Source: Bradyrhizobium sediminis
Lineage (GTDB): Bacteria; Pseudomonadota; Alphaproteobacteria; Rhizobiales; Xanthobacteraceae
Assembly (NCBI RefSeq): GCF_018736105.1
Contig: NZ_CP076135.1
Span: 2,974,001 to 3,038,000, forward strand
Reading direction: 5' to 3'
Length of the DNA: 64,000 nt
Below, one piece after another: positions 1 to 9,468 of this stretch. The translations under genes and the position numbers were made by a program. The notes beneath the pieces were generated by a model that searched no databases, was not told the origin of the DNA, and saw only the letters and a program-made list of their open reading frames with translations. The first letter of the stretch is position 1; each line of letters begins with the position of its first letter.

Positions 1-204
1 GCCGAGAAATCGGAGCGCCAGGAGACTTTTTACCGGGTGATGGTTCGAACCGAGAAGAACCATCTTGGGACAGCCAAGAATTCACTGCCGATCATTCCCG
101 GCATGGTCGCCACGGTCGAAATCCTCACCGGTGAGAAATCGGTCCTGGACTACCTGCTCAGGCCTGCCCGCACCTTGCGTGACGAGGCCCTGCGCGAACG
201 TTGA
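1..204 (+). CDS. HlyD-family type I secretion adaptor, C-terminal end (partial)
   Basis: The last 67 codons of a gene that begins before the window. The reading frame ends in DEALRER, and the segment with IIPGMVATVEILTGEKSVLDYLLRP split around it resembles the end of HlyD/LapC-type periplasmic adaptors: a final beta-barrel strand followed by a Tyr-Leu-Leu-x-Pro stretch. Such adaptors bridge an inner-membrane ABC transporter and TolC to export RTX proteins. The LapG-like protease and RTX adhesin immediately downstream fit this. Family assignment rests on this short tail and on the neighbours. Confidence 0.8.
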   Translation, partial: AEKSERQETFYRVMVRTEKNHLGTAKNSLPIIPGMVATVEILTGEKSVLDYLLRPARTLRDEALRER

Positions 205-421
205 GCGCGCGGCGGTTTGCTTAACAAACCGTCATTTTCGATCGTTCAATTTTGAATGGTCCTGCAAACCGGCAATTGACCGCCTTTCCGACATTACCGC
301 CGTCCCCTGCCCCCTCTTAACTCCGCATAAGCAGCAGAGGCCGCAGGCTCCGTCCCGATAACAGATTGGGACGGAAGATCGACGCAAAGACGTTGGCTGA
401 CGTTCCGGACAAGGGGACGTC

Positions 422-1450
422 ATGACGCCGCGTTTGGAATTGCGGGTGCTTCGCTCGTTTGCGTTTGTTGCGGGGCTCACTGTTTCGATTATCGCATGTG
501 CGACCTCCGGTTCATTCGCGGCCGAGGAAGTCGTCGTCGCCGAAACTGCCGCTGATTTTAGCCCCGGCGCCGACCGGACGTCGATGCGCCCTCCTGCAAC
601 GTTTTTCAGTATCAACGCCGTCCTCGCGAAACACGACCAGCAGCGCGGCCGCGGACCTGGTGCCATTCGTCTGGCCTCGCTCACTCCCCCGTCGAATTCC
701 GCGACGGACGCGCAACCCGCGTCGAGGGAAACTGCGCCGGCCGGCAAAGATCCCTTTGGCTTGTTCACGTTTCGCGCGCCCGAAGGCCTGCTCTGGCGCA
801 AGTGGCGCGGCGTCGAAGCCGCCATGGCGAAGGAGCAAGCCGTTCTGGATCAATGCCGGGCGGATGCCGGGAACTGCCCGTCGTACGCCGCGCAATTCAT
901 GCGGCTGATCCACGCCGTCAAGTCAAAGTCCGGCCGCGTCCAACTCGACGAGGCCAATCGCGCCGTCAACACGGCGATCCGCTATGTCAGCGACTATGCC
1001 TTGCATGGTGAAGCGGATCGATGGAGCACGCCGCTCGCGACTTTTGCGACCGCGAAAGGTGACTGCGAGGACTACGCAATTGCCAAATATGTGGCCTTGA
1101 GCGAGGCGGGCTTTCCCCGTGAAGATCTCCAGCTGGTGCTGGTTCGCGATCGCGCGGTCCGTCAGGATCATGCGGTGCTGGCCGCACGCCTCGACGGCCG
1201 CTGGCTGATCCTAGACAGCCGGCATTCCACGCTGGTTGAGGACTCCGATGCCTCGAGCCTTACGCCGTTGTTCGCTATCAACCAGCGGGGCGTGCATCTG
1301 TTCGCGGCGCCCTATGCGAAACGACCGCTACTGGCAGACGAAGTCGAGGCAGCACCGGCGGCGGCAGGCGGCGACGTCACGGAATGGACCGGCGCGGAGG
1401 CATCGAGCGACGGCAGCTTTCAGCTCTTCACGCTGCCCCTCCTGATGTAA
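422..1450 (+). CDS. LapG-like periplasmic cysteine protease (bacterial transglutaminase-like, BTLCP)
   Basis: 342 residues. The ATG follows GGGGACGTC. An N-terminal hydrophobic segment (about residues 8-34) looks like a signal peptide. A low-complexity linker leads into a transglutaminase-like cysteine protease domain (about 110-300). The catalytic triad is visible as Cys215 in GDCEDYA, His250 in RQDHAVLAA and Asp265 in LILDSR. In Pseudomonas fluorescens and Legionella, LapG proteases clip a di-alanine site near the N terminus of a giant adhesin and release it from the cell surface; LapD and c-di-GMP hold them in check. The adhesin encoded convergently next door has such a site, so it is the likely substrate. 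No LapD is seen in this window. The family is clear; substrate pairing is inferred. Confidence 0.9.
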   Translation: MTPRLELRVLRSFAFVAGLTVSIIACATSGSFAAEEVVVAETAADFSPGADRTSMRPPATFFSINAVLAKHDQQRGRGPGAIRLASLTPPSNSATDAQPASRETAPAGKDPFGLFTFRAPEGLLWRKWRGVEAAMAKEQAVLDQCRADAGNCPSYAAQFMRLIHAVKSKSGRVQLDEANRAVNTAIRYVSDYALHGEADRWSTPLATFATAKGDCEDYAIAKYVALSEAGFPREDLQLVLVRDRAVRQDHAVLAARLDGRWLILDSRHSTLVEDSDASSLTPLFAINQRGVHLFAAPYAKRPLLADEVEAAPAAAGGDVTEWTGAEASSDGSFQLFTLPLLM

Positions 1451-1451
1451 C

Positions 1452-1487
1452 AAAACGGCCCGCCGGCTGTCCGGCGGGCCATGTTTT
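1452..1487. terminator. Bidirectional intrinsic terminator between lapG-like gene and adhesin gene
   Basis: A perfect 10-bp stem, GGCCCGCCGG / CCGGCGGGCC (1457-1466 and 1471-1480) with a 4-nt loop, is flanked by an A-run on the left and ATGTTTTCG on the right. It sits between two convergent stop codons, so it can serve both transcripts. Confidence 0.75.
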
Positions 1488-1501
1488 CGTGGGTGCTCGA
1501 C

Positions 1502-4500
1502 TTAGACGATGCGAATGTCCGTATTGTTGAGAGCAAAACCGTTCTCGAGAACCGCCATGGCTATGGCAGCCGCCGCTCCCGTACCGTCCGAGTCATAGGA
1601 AAGCGTGTGCGAGGTAGTATTATACACGAACTGCGCCGTTGCCGCCGTCGCTGTGCCCGACGCGTTCGAAGCGAAGTGAGACACATCGAGCGTTCCCACG
1701 CCCAGACTTCCAAAGGCAGCGTTGTCAAACTCTAGCACATCGAGCTGGCCACCATGGCCGCTGAAGTCGATGATGTGATCGAGCCCTTCCGACGTCGCGT
1801 TATACTGGAAGTGATCAACCCCCGCGCCGCCTGTCAGAGTATCAATACCTCCTCCTCCGACCAAGATGTCGTCGCCGCCTCCTCCGGACAAGGAGTTGGC
1901 GTTACCGTTGCCTGTCAACGTATCCGCAGATCCAGAGCCGATGAGATTGTCGATATTCAAGAGCGTATCAATACCCGCTCCAACAGTATTCTGCGGAGTG
2001 ACAACGTTGAGGTCGACAACGACGCCGACGCTTGCGCTTGAATAACTAGCAGTGTCGGTTCCAGTCCCGCCATCCAACGTGTCGTCGCCAAGGCCGCCAC
2101 TAAGGAGATCATTGCCACCGCGGCCGAGAATGATGTCGTCACCCCCATTTCCGGACAAGTTGTCGTTGCCGGAGGTACCGTAAATCTGGTCTGGCAGATT
2201 GGTGTCACCGTTGACGACAATGCCAGGGTCCCCCGGATTATTCGTGAAGAAATCAAATTGGGCGAGACGAGCCTGATAGTTCCCGCCGTCATTGTCCCTA
2301 TACGAAAGCGTCCAGGTGTCGCCCACAGAGGGTGGATGGAGGATCAGATAATCAGCCAGCGACGTTGTCGTCGCGTTCCCCAGGGAATCAAGCAAGAAGA
2401 TGTTGCCATAGCTGACTGTGGCCTCCATTAGACCGGTTAGAGAGTTATAAGTCCAGCTTTGCTCAAAAGTTGCGGCGGTCAGGTCGTCTTCTACAATAAC
2501 GAAATGGTTGGTTCCGATCACAATCTCGACCTGCACCTCCTCCTCGCGTTCTGAGCCGGCGCTGTGGTCGTGGAATACGCCAGGATTTCGCTCAGCCACT
2601 GGAATGGGGACCACAAACGGAGCTTCTTGAAAATCGGTAGAAACACGAATGGTGCTACTGAACGGATCATTAAGAATGCCGTCCACCGTTGCCTGCGAAA
2701 GTGTGATCGGCAGGGTTTGAGCGTTGCCAAAGTTCAGAGGACTACTTCCGTTTCCGATTGTGTGGACTTCAGTCGGCAAACTGTTCGGCGGAACCTCATG
2801 GATGAAAACCGTTTGCTGGACCGTCGCCGTTCCATCGGTGACATTCAGAACCAGGCTCGCATTCAGCGTATCGTCCACAGTGACCGTCGGCCGATAGACA
2901 AGATCATCGAGAAAATTGATACCCGATGAAGGGTCATACAACACGGTGACGCCTGCCACGACCGGCACATAATTTATCCCGTCGAAATAATAAACACCGC
3001 CCGGAACGGTATTTGCAGTTACGACAAGATTCTCCCCATCGACGTCGGTCGGAATAGTAACGAGCAGTGGATATCCGTTCGGGTAGCTTGGTGAAGTGGC
3101 AGTCTGTTGGGCCGGATCGCTGGACATCCAGTTGTGCGTGTTGACAACAACCGGCGCGTCGTTGGTGCCGAACACCGTCACCGTCAGCGTCGCCGTCGTC
3201 GTCGTCGTGCCGTCCGTCACCGTATAGGTGAACGCGTTGTCCACCAGCGACTCGCCGGTATCCAGCCCCTGCACCGCCGCATTGCTGTTGTCGACCACAT
3301 AGCTGTACGAGCCGTCCGCACCCAGCGTCAGCGTGCCGTACTGGCCAACGATCACCGTGCCGTTCGCCGACGTCGTCCCGGCGATAACCGCCAGGTTCTC
3401 GTTGGTGTCCGAGACGTTGGTGACCGTCAGCGTCTCGATGTCGACATCGGTATCCGCAACGTCCGAGAAGATGCCCGACGGCGCGCCCGCATGCGCAATC
3501 GTCTGCAGCACGTTGCCGGTCGCATTCGTAGTGTCCTCCTGCGCCCAGTTGGTGTCCGCATTGGCAACCGGCGCGTCGTTGGTGCCGAACACCGTCACCG
3601 TCAGCGTCGCCGTCGTCGTCGTCGTGCCGTCCGTCACCGTATAGGTGAACGCGTTGTCCACCAGCGACTCGCCGGTATCCAGCCCCTGCACCGCCGCATT
3701 GCTGTTGTCGACCACATAGCTGTACGAGCCGTCCGCACCCAGCGTCAGCGTGCCGTACTGGCCAACGATCACCGTGCCGTTCGCCGACGTCGTCCCGGCG
3801 ATAACCGCCAGGTTCTCGTTGGTGTCCGAGACGTTGGTGACCGTCAGCGTCTCGATGTCGACATCGGTATCCGCAACGTCCGAGAAGATGCCCGACGGCG
3901 CGCCCGCATGCGCAATCGTCTGCAGCACGTTGCCGGTCGCATTCGTAGTGTCCTCCTGCGCCCAGTTGGTGTCCGCATTGGCAACCGGCGCGTCGTTGGT
4001 GCCGAACACCGTCACCGTCAGCGTCGCCGTCGTCGTCGTCGTGCCGTCCGTCACCGTATAGGTGAACGCGTTGTCCACCAGCGACTCGCCGGTATCCAGC
4101 CCCTGCACCGCCGCATTGCTGTTGTCGACCACATAGCTGTACGAGCCGTCCGCACCCAGCGTCAGCGTGCCGTACTGGCCAACGATCACCGTGCCGTTCG
4201 CCGACGTCGTCCCGGCGATAACCGCCAGGTTCTCGTTGGTGTCCGAGACGTTGGTGACCGTCAGCGTCTCGATGTCGACATCGGTATCCGCAACGTCCGA
4301 GAAGATGCCCGACGGCGCGCCCGCATGCGCAATCGTCTGCAGCACGTTGCCGGTCGCATTCGTAGTGTCCTCCTGCGCCCAGTTGGTGTCCGCATTGGCA
4401 ACCGGCGCGTCGTTGGTGCCGAACACCGTCACCGTCAGCGTCGCCGTCGTCGTCGTCGTGCCGTCCGTCACCGTATAGGTGAACGCGTTGTCCACCAGCG

Positions 4501-7500
4501 ACTCGCCGGTATCCAGCCCCTGCACCGCCGCATTGCTGTTGTCGACCACATAGCTGTACGAGCCGTCCGCACCCAGCGTCAGCGTGCCGTACTGGCCAAC
4601 GATCACCGTGCCGTTCGCCGACGTCGTCCCGGCGATAACCGCCAGGTTCTCGTTGGTGTCCGAGACGTTGGTGACCGTCAGCGCCTCGATGTCGACATCG
4701 GTATCCGCAACGTCCGAGAAGATGCCCGACGGCGCGCCCGCATGCGCAATCGTCTGCAGCACGTTGCCGGTCGCATTCGTAGTGTCCTCCTGCGCCCAGT
4801 TGGTGTCCGCATTGGCAACCGGCGCGTCGTTGGTGCCGAACACCGTCACCGTCAGCGTCGCCGTCGTCGTCGTCGTGCCGTCCGTCACCGTATAGGTGAA
4901 CGCGTTGTCCACCAGCGACTCGCCGGTATCCAGCCCCTGCACCGCCGCATTGCTGTTGTCGACCACATAGCTGTACGAGCCGTCCGCACCCAGCGTCAGC
5001 GTGCCGTACTGGCCAACGATCACCGTGCCGTTCGCCGACGTCGTCCCGGCGATAACCGCCAGGTTCTCGTTGGTGTCCGAGACATTGGTGACCGTCAGCG
5101 CCTCGATGTCGACATCGGTATCCGCAACGTCCGAGAAGATGCCCGACGGCGCGCCCGCATGCGCAATCGTCTGCAGCACGTTGCCGGTCGCATTCGTGGT
5201 GTCCTCCTGCGCCCAGTTGGTGTCCGCATTGGCAACCGGCGCGTCGTTGGTGCCGAACACCGTCACCGTCAGCGTCGCCGTCGTCGTCGTCGTGCCGTCC
5301 GTCACCGTATAGGTGAACGCGTTGTCCACCAGCGACTCGCCGGTATCCAGCCCCTGCACCGCCGCATTGCTGTTGTCGACCACATAGCTGTACGAGCCGT
5401 CCGCACCCAGCGTCAGCGTGCCGTACTGGCCAACGATCACCGTGCCGTTCGCCGACGTCGTCCCGGCGATAACCGCCAGGTTCTCGTTGGTGTCCGAGAC
5501 GTTGGTGACCGTCAGCGCCTCGATGTCGACATCGGTATCCGCAACGTCCGAGAAGATGCCCGACGGCGCGCCCGCATGCGCAATCGTCTGCAGCACGTTG
5601 CCGGTCGCATTCGTAGTGTCCTCCTGCGCCCAGTTGGTGTCCGCATTGGCAACCGGCGCGTCGTTGGTGCCGAACACCGTCACCGTCAGCGTCGCCGTCG
5701 TCGTCGTCGTGCCGTCCGTCACCGTATAGGTGAACGCGTTGTCCACCAGCGACTCGCCGGTATCCAGCCCCTGCACCGCCGCATTGCTGTTGTCGACCAC
5801 ATAGCTGTACGAGCCGTCCGCACCCAGCGTCAGCGTGCCGTACTGGCCAACGATCACCGTGCCGTTCGCCGACGTCGTCCCGGCGATAACCGCCAGGTTC
5901 TCGTTGGTGTCCGAGACATTGGTGACCGTCAGCGCCTCGATGTCGACATCGGTATCCGCAACGTCCGAGAAGATGCCCGACGGCGCGCCCGCATGCGCAA
6001 TCGTCTGCAGCACGTTGCCGGTCGCATTCGTGGTGTCCTCCTGCGCCCAGTTGGTGTCCGCATTGGCAACCGGCGCGTCGTTGGTGCCGAACACCGTCAC
6101 CGTCAGCGTCGCCGTCGTCGTCGTCGTGCCGTCCGTCACCGTATAGGTGAACGCGTTGTCCACCAGCGACTCGCCGGTATCCAGCCCCTGCACCGCCGCA
6201 TTGCTGTTGTCGACCACATAGCTGTACGAGCCGTCCGCACCCAGCGTCAGCGTGCCGTACTGGCCAACGATCACCGTGCCGTTCGCCGACGTCGTCCCGG
6301 CGATAACCGCCAGGTTCTCGTTGGTGTCCGAGACATTGGTGACCGTCAGCGCCTCGATGTCGACATCGGTATCCGCAACGTCCGAGAAGATGCCCGACGG
6401 CGCGCCCGCATGCGCAATCGTCTGCAGCACGTTGCCGGTCGCATTCGTAGTGTCCTCCTGCGCCCAGTTGGTGTCCGCATTGGCAACCGGCGCGTCGTTG
6501 GTGCCGAACACCGTCACCGTCAGCGTCGCCGTCGTCGTCGTCGTGCCGTCCGTCACCGTATAGGTGAACGCGTTGTCCACCAGCGACTCGCCGGTATCCA
6601 GCCCCTGCACCGCCGCATTGCTGTTGTCGACCACATAGCTGTACGAGCCGTCCGCACCCAGCGTCAGCGTGCCGTACTGGCCAACGATCACCGTGCCGTT
6701 CGCCGACGTCGTCCCGGCGATAACCGCCAGGTTCTCGTTGGTGTCCGAGACATTGGTGACCGTCAGCGCCTCGATGTCGACATCGGTATCCGCAACGTCC
6801 GAGAAGATGCCCGACGGCGCGCCCGCATGCGCAATCGTCTGCAGCACGTTGCCGGTCGCATTCGTGGTGTCCTCCTGCGCCCAGTTGGTGTCCGCATTGG
6901 CAACCGGCGCGTCGTTGGTGCCGAACACCGTCACCGTCAGCGTCGCCGTCGTCGTCGTCGTGCCGTCCGTCACCGTATAGGTGAACGCGTTGTCCACCAG
7001 CGACTCGCCGGTATCCAGCCCCTGCACCGCCGCATTGCTGTTGTCGACCACATAGCTGTACGAGCCGTCCGCACCCAGCGTCAGCGTGCCGTACTGGCCA
7101 ACGATCACCGTGCCGTTCGCCGACGTCGTCCCGGCGATAACCGCCAGGTTCTCGTTGGTGTCCGAGACGTTGGTGACCGTCAGCGCCTCGATGTCGACAT
7201 CGGTATCCGCAACGTCCGAGAAGATGCCCGACGGCGCGCCCGCATGCGCAATCGTCTGCAGCACGTTGCCGGTCGCATTCGTAGTGTCCTCCTGCGCCCA
7301 GTTGGTGTCCGCATTGGCAACCGGCGCGTCGTTGGTGCCGAACACCGTCACCGTCAGCGTCGCCGTCGTCGTCGTCGTGCCGTCCGTCACCGTATAGGTG
7401 AACGCGTTGTCCACCAGCGACTCGCCGGTATCCAGCCCCTGCACCGCCGCATTGCTGTTGTCGACCACATAGCTGTACGAGCCGTCCGCACCCAGCGTCA

Positions 7501-9211
7501 GCGTGCCGTACTGGCCAACGATCACCGTGCCGTTCGCCGACGTCGTCCCGGCGATAACCGCCAGGTTCTCGTTGGTGTCCGAGACATTGGTGACCGTCAG
7601 CGTCTCGATGTCGACATCGGTATCCGCAACGTCCGAGAAGATGCCCGACGGCGCGCCCGCATGCGCAATCGTCTGCAGCACGTTGCCGGTCGCATTCGTG
7701 GTGTCCTCCTGCGCCCAGTTGGTGTCCGCATTGGCAACCGGCGCGTCGTTGGTGCCGAACACCGAAATAGTTAATGAAGCAGAGGATGCATCTCCATCGC
7801 CATCTGTGACCGTATAGGTAAAGACGTCCAGAAGCGGCACATCTCCATCGTCCAACGCCTGTACGGCCGCCGTGTCTACTCCGCTTCCACCAAGCGAATA
7901 GCTATAAGATCCATCCTCATGGATAACCAAGTGCCCGTATGCACCCGTGATGTCCACACCGCCGAGTCCAGATGGAACGACCACCGGCGACCCCGCACCC
8001 GCGGCGATCCCCGTAACAAAGCCGCTATCCGCACCAACAATGTCGCCGACATCGGCGAAATCAAGCACGGGGGAAGGATCGCCAGAATGCGAAATATCCA
8101 GAAGAGCGTTGCCGACAATAGAACCTGCCGAGTCCTCAACGGTCCAATTGGTATCCGCTACCGCATGCGGACCGTCGTCATTGATCGTAATCTGCGGCCC
8201 AAGATCGATACTCGCGCTCGCACTGACGTTATTAACGTCCGTCACCGTTGCGGTCAGCGAAACCAATCCTGACGTCAGTGAAATACCTTCGTTGAAATCG
8301 CCGGGTGTGCCCTCATGCACGCCGCGCAGCTCGGTGAACGTCACGTTGCCGGCGGCGTCGACCGTAAGCGTGAATACAAGGTCGCCGCCGATCGCCGTCC
8401 GCCCCTCGACCATGGCGCCATTCAGCGACAGCAGCACCTGCTCGCCGCTGATCGAATCGATCAAATTGGTCGTCGGGTTGTTGATCGTCAGCGCATAGGT
8501 CACCGACTGTACGCCGGCCGGCGCATCCACCGTGAACGCTGACGCAAAGGCCTCGGTATCGACATTCGATCCGGCCGGCGCCTGCTGCGATCCGACGACT
8601 GGAATGAAGCTTTCATCCACCGACAGAGGCAGCCCAATGCCCGCCACGATTGTCGGGCCGGCTGGTGGCGCTGGTTCTTCGGTCGGCACGCCCGCGAAGG
8701 TCTCCGGGGTAAGGACAAAATTGCCCAGCGCTTCCTGGGGCGCCAGTTTATTGGTTGGGACAGGCGGCAACGGGTCCACTTCGTAAGGGCTGAAGTTCGC
8801 GCCGCTCGCCTGCGCGTTGCCGCCTTCGGTGCCGGCTGCCGGCAACACGGATTGATCGGTGGTGATCGGAAACAGGCTGGCAAATTCATTGACCGTAACC
8901 TGGCGGCCCGGCGCCACTTCGATCGAAAGATTTTGCTGCGCATCGTGCCTAGAATCGAAGAACGGCTCGACCGTCACGGTCGACTGGTTGTCGAACAGGA
9001 TGATCAGCTTTTCGCCGACGTGGACGAGCGTGATTTTCTCATTGGCGATCGACGAGAAGTCGACTTGAACTTTTTGGTCGTAGCCGAGATTGATGATGAC
9101 CGCTTGATCGGTCAGCGGCTTCGTCAGCTTGAAGATTCGCGGCTTTGCTGCGCTAGCGGAATTTCCAGTGCCGGTGCCGGTGGCCTGAGCTATCTGAAAT
9201 TGCGCGTTCAT
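1502..9211 (-). CDS. Giant RTX/VCBS-repeat adhesin with LapG-type cleavage site
   Basis: 2569 residues, started by an ATG with GGAGA upstream. Order of parts: an N-terminal retention-like module (1-180) with a PAAG motif at 124-127; a non-repeated region and a divergent VCBS/cadherin-like domain (about 200-480); eleven 139-residue VCBS repeats that are almost identical (about 483-2011); a non-repeated domain (about 2012-2340); RTX nonapeptides such as GGNDLLSGG and GGGGDDILVGG (from about 2341); and an acidic, aliphatic tail ending TDIRIV typical of type I secretion substrates. There is no Sec signal, as expected for this route. Probable role: cell-surface attachment and biofilm formation. 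Export would use the HlyD-type adaptor at the left edge, and release would use the LapG-like protease. The exact repeat count depends on assembly quality. Confidence 0.93.
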   Translation of the reverse strand: MNAQFQIAQATGTGTGNSASAAKPRIFKLTKPLTDQAVIINLGYDQKVQVDFSSIANEKITLVHVGEKLIILFDNQSTVTVEPFFDSRHDAQQNLSIEVAPGRQVTVNEFASLFPITTDQSVLPAAGTEGGNAQASGANFSPYEVDPLPPVPTNKLAPQEALGNFVLTPETFAGVPTEEPAPPAGPTIVAGIGLPLSVDESFIPVVGSQQAPAGSNVDTEAFASAFTVDAPAGVQSVTYALTINNPTTNLIDSISGEQVLLSLNGAMVEGRTAIGGDLVFTLTVDAAGNVTFTELRGVHEGTPGDFNEGISLTSGLVSLTATVTDVNNVSASASIDLGPQITINDDGPHAVADTNWTVEDSAGSIVGNALLDISHSGDPSPVLDFADVGDIVGADSGFVTGIAAGAGSPVVVPSGLGGVDITGAYGHLVIHEDGSYSYSLGGSGVDTAAVQALDDGDVPLLDVFTYTVTDGDGDASSASLTISVFGTNDAPVANADTNWAQEDTTNATGNVLQTIAHAGAPSGIFSDVADTDVDIETLTVTNVSDTNENLAVIAGTTSANGTVIVGQYGTLTLGADGSYSYVVDNSNAAVQGLDTGESLVDNAFTYTVTDGTTTTTATLTVTVFGTNDAPVANADTNWAQEDTTNATGNVLQTIAHAGAPSGIFSDVADTDVDIEALTVTNVSDTNENLAVIAGTTSANGTVIVGQYGTLTLGADGSYSYVVDNSNAAVQGLDTGESLVDNAFTYTVTDGTTTTTATLTVTVFGTNDAPVANADTNWAQEDTTNATGNVLQTIAHAGAPSGIFSDVADTDVDIEALTVTNVSDTNENLAVIAGTTSANGTVIVGQYGTLTLGADGSYSYVVDNSNAAVQGLDTGESLVDNAFTYTVTDGTTTTTATLTVTVFGTNDAPVANADTNWAQEDTTNATGNVLQTIAHAGAPSGIFSDVADTDVDIEALTVTNVSDTNENLAVIAGTTSANGTVIVGQYGTLTLGADGSYSYVVDNSNAAVQGLDTGESLVDNAFTYTVTDGTTTTTATLTVTVFGTNDAPVANADTNWAQEDTTNATGNVLQTIAHAGAPSGIFSDVADTDVDIEALTVTNVSDTNENLAVIAGTTSANGTVIVGQYGTLTLGADGSYSYVVDNSNAAVQGLDTGESLVDNAFTYTVTDGTTTTTATLTVTVFGTNDAPVANADTNWAQEDTTNATGNVLQTIAHAGAPSGIFSDVADTDVDIEALTVTNVSDTNENLAVIAGTTSANGTVIVGQYGTLTLGADGSYSYVVDNSNAAVQGLDTGESLVDNAFTYTVTDGTTTTTATLTVTVFGTNDAPVANADTNWAQEDTTNATGNVLQTIAHAGAPSGIFSDVADTDVDIEALTVTNVSDTNENLAVIAGTTSANGTVIVGQYGTLTLGADGSYSYVVDNSNAAVQGLDTGESLVDNAFTYTVTDGTTTTTATLTVTVFGTNDAPVANADTNWAQEDTTNATGNVLQTIAHAGAPSGIFSDVADTDVDIEALTVTNVSDTNENLAVIAGTTSANGTVIVGQYGTLTLGADGSYSYVVDNSNAAVQGLDTGESLVDNAFTYTVTDGTTTTTATLTVTVFGTNDAPVANADTNWAQEDTTNATGNVLQTIAHAGAPSGIFSDVADTDVDIETLTVTNVSDTNENLAVIAGTTSANGTVIVGQYGTLTLGADGSYSYVVDNSNAAVQGLDTGESLVDNAFTYTVTDGTTTTTATLTVTVFGTNDAPVANADTNWAQEDTTNATGNVLQTIAHAGAPSGIFSDVADTDVDIETLTVTNVSDTNENLAVIAGTTSANGTVIVGQYGTLTLGADGSYSYVVDNSNAAVQGLDTGESLVDNAFTYTVTDGTTTTTATLTVTVFGTNDAPVANADTNWAQEDTTNATGNVLQTIAHAGAPSGIFSDVADTDVDIETLTVTNVSDTNENLAVIAGTTSANGTVIVGQYGTLTLGADGSYSYVVDNSNAAVQGLDTGESLVDNAFTYTVTDGTTTTTATLTVTVFGTNDAPVVVNTHNWMSSDPAQQTATSPSYPNGYPLLVTIPTDVDGENLVVTANTVPGGVYYFDGINYVPVVAGVTVLYDPSSGINFLDDLVYRPTVTVDDTLNASLVLNVTDGTATVQQTVFIHEVPPNSLPTEVHTIGNGSSPLNFGNAQTLPITLSQATVDGILNDPFSSTIRVSTDFQEAPFVVPIPVAERNPGVFHDHSAGSEREEEVQVEIVIGTNHFVIVEDDLTAATFEQSWTYNSLTGLMEATVSYGNIFLLDSLGNATTTSLADYLILHPPSVGDTWTLSYRDNDGGNYQARLAQFDFFTNNPGDPGIVVNGDTNLPDQIYGTSGNDNLSGNGGDDIILGRGGNDLLSGGLGDDTLDGGTGTDTASYSSASVGVVVDLNVVTPQNTVGAGIDTLLNIDNLIGSGSADTLTGNGNANSLSGGGGDDILVGGGGIDTLTGGAGVDHFQYNATSEGLDHIIDFSGHGGQLDVLEFDNAAFGSLGVGTLDVSHFASNASGTATAATAQFVYNTTSHTLSYDSDGTGAAAAIAMAVLENGFALNNTDIRIV
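3151..7763 (-). repeat. Eleven tandem 417-bp repeats encoding VCBS domains
   Basis: The same 417-bp unit (139 codons, from NDAPVANADTNW to LTVTVFGT) occurs eleven times in strict register, followed by a 26-bp partial unit. Between units I saw three main variable sites: Thr/Ala after DVDIE, a silent AAC/AAT in TNVSD, and a silent ACT/ACC in EDTTN. The remaining sequence appears identical, which implies very recent amplification or ongoing homogenisation. Confidence 0.95.
8831..8842 (-). other. Predicted LapG cleavage site (PAAG) in the adhesin
   Basis: Codons CCG GCA GCC GGC give Pro-Ala-Ala-Gly at residues 124-127, after the retention module and before a Pro-rich linker. The known LapG recognition motif is [T/A/P]-A-A-[G/V], cut between the two alanines. 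Placement near residue 100-130 matches LapA-family adhesins. Confidence 0.75.
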
Positions 9212-9278
9212 AATCTGTCTCCGCCGACTGGAATTGTTGAATCAACTGCCCATCAAATTTGCTGCAAAATTTCGAGTT

Positions 9279-9307
9279 AAAGTATTGTTAACCCCAAGGG
9301 GGGTCAA
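9279..9307 (-). promoter_or_regulatory. Sigma-70-like promoter of the adhesin gene
   Basis: On the minus strand, TTGACC (9307-9302), a 17-bp spacer and TACTTT (9284-9279) lie 68-96 bp ahead of the adhesin ATG. The spacer contains the 10-bp palindrome CCCCTTGGGG, which could be an operator. No transcription data are available here; the call rests on the match and spacing. Confidence 0.5.
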
Positions 9308-9468
9308 GAAAAGTGTTTGGTTAATCAATGCTTTCAGCGCCAATGTGGTAAAGGGGGGACAGGGCGGAGTCGGATGAGGAAAGGTCAATTGGATGGCCTG
9401 CCCTTAGGCATGGCTTGGCACTCGCATCCGAGCCCTGCCAAAGGCGTCGTTGCTGAATGGAGCCGTTA

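Noticed and set aside
3151..7763. Could the periodic repeats be a CRISPR array?
   Set aside because: Units are 417 bp, contiguous, without spacers, and code for protein domains.
3107..7774. A 1555-codon open frame on the plus strand, Arg-rich and periodic
   Set aside because: It is the antisense of the tandem adhesin repeats; the 139-codon period and lack of stops come from the repeat DNA itself. The minus-strand frame has the domain logic, ribosome site and secretion signal.
3333..7817. A series of identical 103-codon frames starting MPYWPTITV
   Set aside because: Third-frame shadows of the same repeats, one per unit.
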